Source: Bacillota bacterium (lineage in GTDB: Bacteria > Bacillota > SHA-98 > UBA4971). From it: DNA of 64,000 nt. Each line of letters starts with the position of its first letter. Within the stretch, counting starts at the first letter, position 1. Under the pieces are notes generated by a model. That model was not told where the DNA came from, made no database searches, and saw only the letters and a list, made by a program, of their open reading frames with translations. The stretch spans positions 1-64,000 of the forward strand of contig JASEJE010000008.1 of the NCBI GenBank assembly GCA_030024085.1, read 5' to 3'. Positions 57,116-64,000 of the stretch are shown here, one piece after another. Made by a program: the position numbers and the translations under genes.

Positions 57116-58159
57116 ATGTCAAGGAAGACCACCTGGATCGTGGTGGTTGCGGTGGTTGTGGTGCTTGCCGCGGTTTACGTGGCGGTTCGCGGGCTTCCCA
57201 CGGCTAAGAAGGCCGAAGAGGCTCCGCAGGCGATGAAGGCCGGCATGGTGACCGACATCGGCGGCCTCGGCGACCAGTCCTTCAACGATGCAGCGTACCG
57301 GGGCCTGCAGAAGGCCAAGGACGAGCTCGGGGCGGAGATCAACGTGGTGGAATCCAAGAAAATGGACGACTACGAGCCCAACCTTCGCAGTCTGGCAGAC
57401 CAGAAGTACGACATAACGTGGGCCATCGGCTTCCTGATGACAGACGCCCTCAATAACGTGGCGCCGCAGTACCCTGACCTCAAGTTCGGCATAATCGACA
57501 GCGTGGTGGAGCAGCCGAACGTTGCTTCCGTCACATTCAAGGAGGAGGAGGGCTCGTATCTCCTCGGGATCATCGCAGCGACCATGACGAAGACGGGGAC
57601 GGTCGGCTTCGTGGGCGGCATGGACGTGCCCGTCATCGAGAAGTTTGAGGCAGGCTACGTGGCAGGCGTGCGCACGGTCAACCCGGACGTGAAGGTGCTC
57701 ATCGGTTACACCGGCAAGTTCGATGACCCTGCCAAGGGCAAGGAAGTCGCCCTCGCCCAGTTCGGACAGGGCGCTGATATCGTGTTCCACGCGTCGGGCG
57801 CCTGCGGCATTGGCGTCATCGAGGCCGCCAAGGAGAAGGGCGAGGGGTTCTGGGCTATGGGCGTCGACTCCTGCCAGCATCATCTCGCACCCGACAACGT
57901 CCTGTCGTGCATGATGAAGCGCGTCGACGTGGCAGTGTACGACGCCACATCGAAGGTGAAGGACGGTACCTTCGAGGCAACCCACTACGTATACGGCCTC
58001 AAGGAAGACGGCGTCGGCCCGTGCGACGAGACGTCCAAGCACGTGCCGCAGGAGGTTCTGGACAAGGTCAACGCCTATAAAGAGAAGATCGTCGCAGGGG
58101 AACTCGTCATCCCGTCCACCAGGGCCGAGCTCGAGACGTTCACGGCGCCTGCCCTGTAA
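57116..58159 (+). CDS. BMP-family (PnrA-like) nucleoside-binding protein of an ABC importer
   Basis: About 347 residues. A hydrophobic N-terminus (MSRKTTWIVVVAVVVVLAAV) acts as signal anchor. There is no lipobox Cys, unlike PnrA/BmpA lipoproteins. The fold motifs GMVTDIGGLGDQSFNDAAYRGL, WAIGFLMTDALNNVAPQYPD and FHASGACGIGVIEAAKE are typical. It binds purine nucleosides or a similar ligand. The ATG follows AAAGGAGG. Confidence 0.9.
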   Translation: MSRKTTWIVVVAVVVVLAAVYVAVRGLPTAKKAEEAPQAMKAGMVTDIGGLGDQSFNDAAYRGLQKAKDELGAEINVVESKKMDDYEPNLRSLADQKYDITWAIGFLMTDALNNVAPQYPDLKFGIIDSVVEQPNVASVTFKEEEGSYLLGIIAATMTKTGTVGFVGGMDVPVIEKFEAGYVAGVRTVNPDVKVLIGYTGKFDDPAKGKEVALAQFGQGADIVFHASGACGIGVIEAAKEKGEGFWAMGVDSCQHHLAPDNVLSCMMKRVDVAVYDATSKVKDGTFEATHYVYGLKEDGVGPCDETSKHVPQEVLDKVNAYKEKIVAGELVIPSTRAELETFTAPAL

Positions 58160-58220
58160 ACCGCCACGAGGCGAAGACTTGAGAGTATGACGCGGTCCCC
58201 AATGAGCGGGACCCGGCAGG

Positions 58221-58266
58221 AAGGTGCCAGGTGCCGGCTCGCGCAAGCAGCGGCCCCTGGCACCTT
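58221..58266 (+). promoter_or_regulatory. Intercistronic hairpin between binding protein and ABC ATPase
   Basis: Perfect 11-bp inverted repeat AAGGTGCCAGG/CCTGGCACCTT around a 24-nt loop, with no U-tract. It probably protects the upstream binding-protein message. Confidence 0.65.
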
Positions 58267-58292
58267 TGGAAAAGGGGGTATGTGCGCTGTCG

Positions 58293-59921
<1,629 letters not shown>

Positions 59922-61015
59922 GGATGTCAGGGAGCTCCTCATCCCCGTGGTGGCTGTGGCGCTCGCCCTGGTGCTCGGGGCCGTGCTGGTGATGGTAGGG
60001 GGTAAGAGCCCGGCGGCCGCATACAGCGCTCTGGTGCGCGGGGCATTCGGCGGCATCGGTAACGTCGCGGAAACCCTCATCAACATCACTCCGCTCATCT
60101 TCACCGGGCTTTCCGTGGCGTTTTCGTTCAGGTGTGGGCTGTTCAATATCGGTGCCGAGGGCCAGCTCATTATGGGGCAGATCATTGCGGCCTGGGCCGG
60201 GTTTGCCCTCACAGGGCTCCCGGCGGTCGTGCACATGCCCCTCGCCCTTCTGGCCGGCGTGGCGGCAGGCGCCATCTGGGGCGCGGTGCCAGGCTACCTG
60301 AAGGCAAGGCTCGGGGTGCACGAGGTCATCAACACGATAATGATGAACTATATCGCGCTGTACCTCAGCCACTACCTGGTGATCGGGCCTCTCAAGGCTC
60401 CCGGTCCGCTTCCTGTAACGCCCACCATCGCTCCGGCGGCCAGGCTGTGGAGGTTCCTCCCGCCCACCAGGCTGCATCTGGGCGTCCTCCTGGCGGTGGC
60501 CGCGGTGTGGCTGGTGTATTACATCCTGTTCCGGACCACGCTCGGGTATGAGATTCGGGCCGTCGGCCAGAACCAGGAGGCGGCGCGCTACGGCGGCATC
60601 AGCGTGCGCAAGAACATAGTGCTGGCAATGGTGATAAGCGGAGGTCTCGCCGGCGCTGCCGGCGCCGTGCAGGTGCTGGGTCTTCAGCACAAGTTCCTCG
60701 ACATATTCAGCTTCACCGGGTACGGGTTCGACGGTATAGCCGTCGCGCTGCTCGGCAGGAACCACCCGCTTGGAGTGCTTGCCGGGGCATGCCTGTTCGG
60801 GACGCTCGCCCGGGGAGCCATCCTCATGCAGTCCATAGCAAGGATCCCGAAGGAGATCATCGGCATCGTGCAGGCGACCATTGTCCTCGTTGTAGCGGCG
60901 GATGAGATCATAAGGCGGTTCATCGCGCCCCGGCGGAAGGCGGCGGCAGCGACAGCGACAACGGCAGCAGCGGCGTCAGAGGTGCCCGCGGGCGGCGCGG
61001 AAGGAGGGGCTGACC

Positions 61016-61960
61016 ATGGCGCATAGGCTTGCGGATGCCACGGTCTACATTGCGCTCGTAGTGTCCACGCTCCGGATGGCAACGCCCCTCATCCTGGCCT
61101 CGCTGGGCGGAGTGTTCTCCGAGCGGTCGGGCGTCGTCAACATCGCCCTCGAGGGCATCATGCTCGTGGCCGCCTTCATAGGGATGCTTATCTCCTACTT
61201 CACCCACGTGCCCTGGCTCGGAGTCCTCGGCGCCATGGCGGCCGGCGTGGCAGTCGCGGCGATCCACGCTGTCGTATCCATAAAATACAAGGCGGACCAG
61301 GTGGTGAGCGGGGTCGCAATAAACATCTTCGCGCTGGGGTTCACCGGGTTCATGCTGCGGAGCGTTTTCCAGCACGCGGGCCAGTCCCCGCCAGTGCCCA
61401 AGGTGGCCGACTGGACGATCCCGCTCCTTGAGAGGGTCCCCGTGCTGGGGCTGATGATAGGGAGGCATACGCCATTCGTCTACATCGCGCTAGCTGCCGT
61501 GGCGGCCTCTCACTTCGTGCTCTTTCGCACGGCTCTTGGCCTCCGGATAAGGGCGGCGGGAGAGCACCCGCGCGCGGCGGAGACAGTGGGCATAAACGTG
61601 TTCAAGATAAGATACATGTGCGTTCTTGCAAGCGGGGTCCTCGCGGGCCTCGGGGGCGCGTCTCTATCGCTTGGCTTCCTCAGCCAGTTCCAGGAGAACA
61701 TGACGGGCGGCAGGGGGTTCATCGCCCTCGCTGCCATGATCTTCGGCAAGTGGACCCCGGTCGGGTCGCTGGCGGCATGCCTGCTGTTCGGGTTCGCCGA
61801 CGCCCTACAGATCCTCTCGCAGACTCTCGGGATCATGGTGATCCCTAGAGAATTCCTGCTCATGGCTCCGTACATCCTCACCATGGCGGCGCTTGCAGGG
61901 GTGATCGGCAGGGCTGTGCCGCCGGCAGCGGACGGCGTGCCCTACGAAAGGCAGGGATAG
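61016..61960 (+). CDS. ABC nucleoside importer permease 2 (BPD_transp_2 family)
   Basis: 314 residues. It shows [42 protein letters not shown] and [17 protein letters not shown], as in YufQ/NupQ. It overlaps permease 1 by 11 bp, and GGAAGGAGGGG precedes its ATG. It pairs with permease 1 to form the channel. Confidence 0.9.
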   Translation: MAHRLADATVYIALVVSTLRMATPLILASLGGVFSERSGVVNIALEGIMLVAAFIGMLISYFTHVPWLGVLGAMAAGVAVAAIHAVVSIKYKADQVVSGVAINIFALGFTGFMLRSVFQHAGQSPPVPKVADWTIPLLERVPVLGLMIGRHTPFVYIALAAVAASHFVLFRTALGLRIRAAGEHPRAAETVGINVFKIRYMCVLASGVLAGLGGASLSLGFLSQFQENMTGGRGFIALAAMIFGKWTPVGSLAACLLFGFADALQILSQTLGIMVIPREFLLMAPYILTMAALAGVIGRAVPPAADGVPYERQG

Positions 61961-62008
61961 CCGCACCCCGCTGCCAGGTGGCCACGCATGTGACAAGACA
62001 TCGTCGTT

Positions 62009-62062
62009 GTGGCCGGAGAGGATGTGCCGCGACAGGGCGGCGCCCCCGGCCACGCCTCTTTC
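62009..62062 (+). terminator. Possible terminator of the nucleoside ABC operon
   Basis: Stem GTGGCCGG (62009-62016) and CCGGCCAC (62046-62053), followed by GCCTCTTTCT. The loop is long and the T-tract weak. Confidence 0.4.
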
Positions 62063-62151
62063 TGCCATGAAATGGCAGGAGTCCTCTATGTGGGAAAATC
62101 TCAACGTTTGTGGAACATGGGCAGGAAGTATGGAACCCTATGTCGAAAAAG

Positions 62152-62186
62152 CCTCCAATGAGCATGGGACCCATGCTGATTGGAGG
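62152..62186 (+). promoter_or_regulatory. 35-bp near-perfect palindrome covering the exbB ribosome-binding site
   Basis: CCTCCAAT-g-AGCATGGG-a-CCCATGCT-g-ATTGGAGG: two 8-bp arms each side, one G:G mismatch and a 1-nt centre. The 3' arm contains the GGAGG of the exbB Shine-Dalgarno site. It may be a repressor operator, a translation-control hairpin, or both. Confidence 0.7.
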
Positions 62187-62194
62187 AGCACGAT

Positions 62195-62848
62195 ATGGTT
62201 GATGTTCTCATCAAAGGCGGACCTGTGATGATCCCCCTTCTTCTCTGCTCGGTTCTCGCGCTTGCCGTGGCGTTCGAGCGCATCCTGTACATGCTCAGGA
62301 CCTCGCAAGACCCGCAGAGGGCCCTGCGCCTCATCTCCGTTGCGATCGAGCGAGATCGTATGGCCGAGGCAATTGCTGCGGTGCAGCAGCTCAGGGGGCA
62401 GATCGGGGCGCTTGCAACGGCGGCGCTCACCAACTCGAAGCGGCCCAGGACCGAGCTGGAGTCCGAAGTGCGCGCCGCGGGCGAGCGGGAGGCGTTCCTC
62501 CTCGAGAGCCACCTTCCCATCCTCGACATGGTGGTGACTGTCGCGCCGCTCCTTGGGCTCCTCGGCACAGTGCTCGGCCTCATCAAGAACTTCCAGGTCC
62601 TTGCCCAGACTCCGCAGTTGCTCGAGGCCGGGGCGCTTTCAGCGGGCATAGCAGAGGCCCTTATCACGACGGCTGCGGGCCTTGTCATCGCCGCCCCTGC
62701 GTACATCCTGCACGTGTACATCTCGGGGCTCATAGACAGGCGGCTCGTGGAGATGAGCGAGTTCGGCTCGAGCATCGTGAACCTGCTTTCTGAAGGGGTG
62801 AGGGAGAGTGACTTTCCGCAGAAACAGTCGCAAACGGCCGCGGGTTGA
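62195..62848 (+). CDS. exbB: ExbB/TolQ/MotA-family proton-channel protein
   Basis: About 217 residues with three membrane helices (about 8-28, 110-132, 152-175). It shows the family segment VAPLLGLLGTVLGLIKNFQ and AEALITTAAGLVIAAPAY. With ExbD it uses the ion gradient to drive a TonB-like protein. The ATG at 62195 lies 6 nt after GGAGGAG. It overlaps exbD by 41 bp. Confidence 0.9.
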   Translation: MVDVLIKGGPVMIPLLLCSVLALAVAFERILYMLRTSQDPQRALRLISVAIERDRMAEAIAAVQQLRGQIGALATAALTNSKRPRTELESEVRAAGEREAFLLESHLPILDMVVTVAPLLGLLGTVLGLIKNFQVLAQTPQLLEAGALSAGIAEALITTAAGLVIAAPAYILHVYISGLIDRRLVEMSEFGSSIVNLLSEGVRESDFPQKQSQTAAG

Positions 62849-63212
62849 GATGACACCCATGGTCGACGTGATGTTCTTCCTCATCGTGTTTTTCATGCTC
62901 TTCACAACCTTCCGGACAAACCCCGCGGGGCTCAACATCAAACTGCCCAGAGCCGTCACTGCCACGCCGCAGCAGCAGGCGAGGATCGTTGTGGTTATCG
63001 ACAGCCAGGGCGAGGTGTACTTCAATGACCGCAGGACCAGTATGGACGGGCTGCGCCAGGACATCGGGCGGAGCCTCAGAGAGGACCCCAACGAGGTTGT
63101 CATCATAAGGGCAGACAGCGGCACGCGATACTCCAGGCTTGTCGAGGTCATGGATGCCGCAAGGCTGGCAGGTGCAAGCCGACTGGCCCTTGCAGCGGAG
63201 AAGCAGAGATAG
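62808..63212 (+). CDS. exbD: ExbD/TolR-family biopolymer transport protein
   Basis: 134 residues. A basic N-terminus (FRRNSRKRPRVEMTPMVDVMFFLIVFFML) includes the membrane helix with the conserved Asp of VDVMFFL, required for ion coupling. The extracytoplasmic domain covers about 45-130 (INLP-like NIKLPRA, VVIIRADSGTRY). It starts at a GTG after GGGTGAGGGAGA. Confidence 0.92.
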   Translation: MTFRRNSRKRPRVEMTPMVDVMFFLIVFFMLFTTFRTNPAGLNIKLPRAVTATPQQQARIVVVIDSQGEVYFNDRRTSMDGLRQDIGRSLREDPNEVVIIRADSGTRYSRLVEVMDAARLAGASRLALAAEKQR

Positions 63213-63256
63213 ACGTATGTACCCTTGCAGCCTGGATGGAAAGGACGGTGGCGTAG

Positions 63257-64000
63257 ATGGAGCATCACAGCGGAAGGTCGAGGATGGGGCTATCGGTCGT
63301 GGCTTCGCTCATGATTCACGCTGCCGTAATACTGCTCATACCGATCGCGAATCCAGGCACAATCGTGATCTACCCCGTGGAGTTCGGGGAGATTGAGCAG
63401 ACGTTCGAGTCGCCAAGGGCGGGGATCCCTAACGGCGATGCCGTCACCGCTCCCCAGCCCGCGGCGAGCACCGCACAGCAGGGTGGACCTCTCGAGGGGC
63501 CGGAGACGCAGGTGACCGTGAAGCCTGCGCCCAGACCCGCACCGAAGCCGGCACCGGAGGCGGAGCCGAAGCCGGAACCGAAGCCGGCGCCCACGCCGAA
63601 GCCTGTTCCGAAGCCGGAACCAAACCCAGAGCCGGAACCTGCCCCGAAGCCGAAGGCGAAACCGCAGACGCCGCAAGCTGCTCCGCCAAAGCCACAGAAG
63701 CCGGCGCCTGCTCCGCCGTCAGGTCCTGCGTCCCCGGCAGCCGGGGCCCCTGCCCAGGGAGCGGGCGCGGAGACGGGAGCAGGGGCGGCTTCAGCAACAC
63801 CTGGCACAGCACCTGAGAACGTGCTGACCGGCAAGTCAGACGAGACCGTTCCCGCCCCGCCGACCGGTGCGGCTGGGGGAGGGGGCACCGCCGCGTCCGG
63901 AGGCGCCTCGGCAGCGACTGACGCCGCCGAGGGTGCGGCAGGAGATGCAGGGCACACGGAACCAGGGCCTGTTCGGCCCTCACAGCCTTCGGAGCCTGCC
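63257..64000 (+). CDS. tonB: TonB-like protein, truncated by the window edge
   Basis: Open for 248 codons to the window end. The short cytoplasmic N-terminus (MEHHSGRSRMG) precedes a membrane helix with SVVASLMIHAAVILLIPIA. The SxxxH pattern (SLMIH) is the TonB helix motif that contacts ExbD. A long Pro/Lys/Glu/Ala linker with repeated PKP and PEP follows from about residue 100. The C-terminal receptor-binding domain, if any, is outside the window. Position after exbBD supports the call. Confidence 0.78.
   Translation, partial: MEHHSGRSRMGLSVVASLMIHAAVILLIPIANPGTIVIYPVEFGEIEQTFESPRAGIPNGDAVTAPQPAASTAQQGGPLEGPETQVTVKPAPRPAPKPAPEAEPKPEPKPAPTPKPVPKPEPNPEPEPAPKPKAKPQTPQAAPPKPQKPAPAPPSGPASPAAGAPAQGAGAETGAGAASATPGTAPENVLTGKSDETVPAPPTGAAGGGGTAASGGASAATDAAEGAAGDAGHTEPGPVRPSQPSEPA

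Overview
The window reads as a chromosomal segment of a high-GC, probably anaerobic, sodium-using bacterium related to the Bacillota. The evidence is a SpoIIIE/FtsK translocase followed by a RodZ-like protein, a D-amino acid transaminase, a PucR regulator, TTG/GTG starts behind strong GGAGG sites, and a Na+-type F-ATPase. An ExbB-ExbD-TonB-like operon at the right edge and an ABC solute-binding protein without a lipobox hint at a two-membrane (diderm) lineage. No rRNA, tRNA, CRISPR array or intact transposase gene was recognised.

Layout. 0.3-14 kb: Na+/phosphate symporter, FtsK, RodZ-like protein, HU, PHP phosphoesterase, membrane alkaline-phosphatase-type enzyme, M20 peptidase, a P-loop/deoxyribosyltransferase-like fusion, and a PAS-GAF-GGDEF sensor. 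13.8-19.8 kb (minus): ATP synthase genes c-b-delta-alpha-gamma-beta-epsilon, without subunit a. 20.1-22.4 kb (minus): acyltransferase-like protein, a thiolase-fold protein lacking its nucleophilic Cys, and a DUF35 partner. 22.7-35 kb: PucR regulator, three proteins resembling the AllH/AllF/AllG oxamate carbamoyltransferase system, a cyclase-family hydrolase, a three-subunit molybdenum hydroxylase and a xanthine/uracil permease. This looks like an N-heterocycle (purine-type) catabolic locus. 35.2-37.2 kb (minus): the missing ATP synthase pieces, namely subunit I, subunit a and a second, duplicated c subunit in which one of the two ion-binding carboxylates is Gln. 37.3-43.3 kb: D-amino acid transaminase, small conserved proteins, a DUF2207 membrane protein, a remarkable 15-unit helically phased repeat array, a 37-residue Cys/Lys-rich peptide gene and a PspC protein. 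43.5-52.3 kb: sigma-54 activator, a sigma-54 promoter, and an operon in which E1 alpha/beta and E2 of a 2-oxoacid/acetoin dehydrogenase flank a complete TRAP transporter. 52.6-56.5 kb: lipid kinase, RimO, glutamate dehydrogenase. 57.1-62 kb: BMP-type nucleoside ABC importer. 62.2-64 kb: ExbB, ExbD and a truncated TonB-like gene.

A family of about 210-bp nested palindromes with imperfect terminal inverted repeats (four complete copies, one cut by the window edge, one degenerate) is scattered between genes. In one place a copy supplies the stop codons of both convergent neighbours.

The genes fit a sodium economy: Na+-signature c subunits, a Na+/Pi symporter and a TRAP importer (a class usually Na+-coupled). 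The strongest candidates for undescribed biology are the phased 30-bp array (41884-42319), the split ATP synthase with a mixed c-ring, and the dispersed palindromic element. All calls come from reading the sequence; no database search was run.
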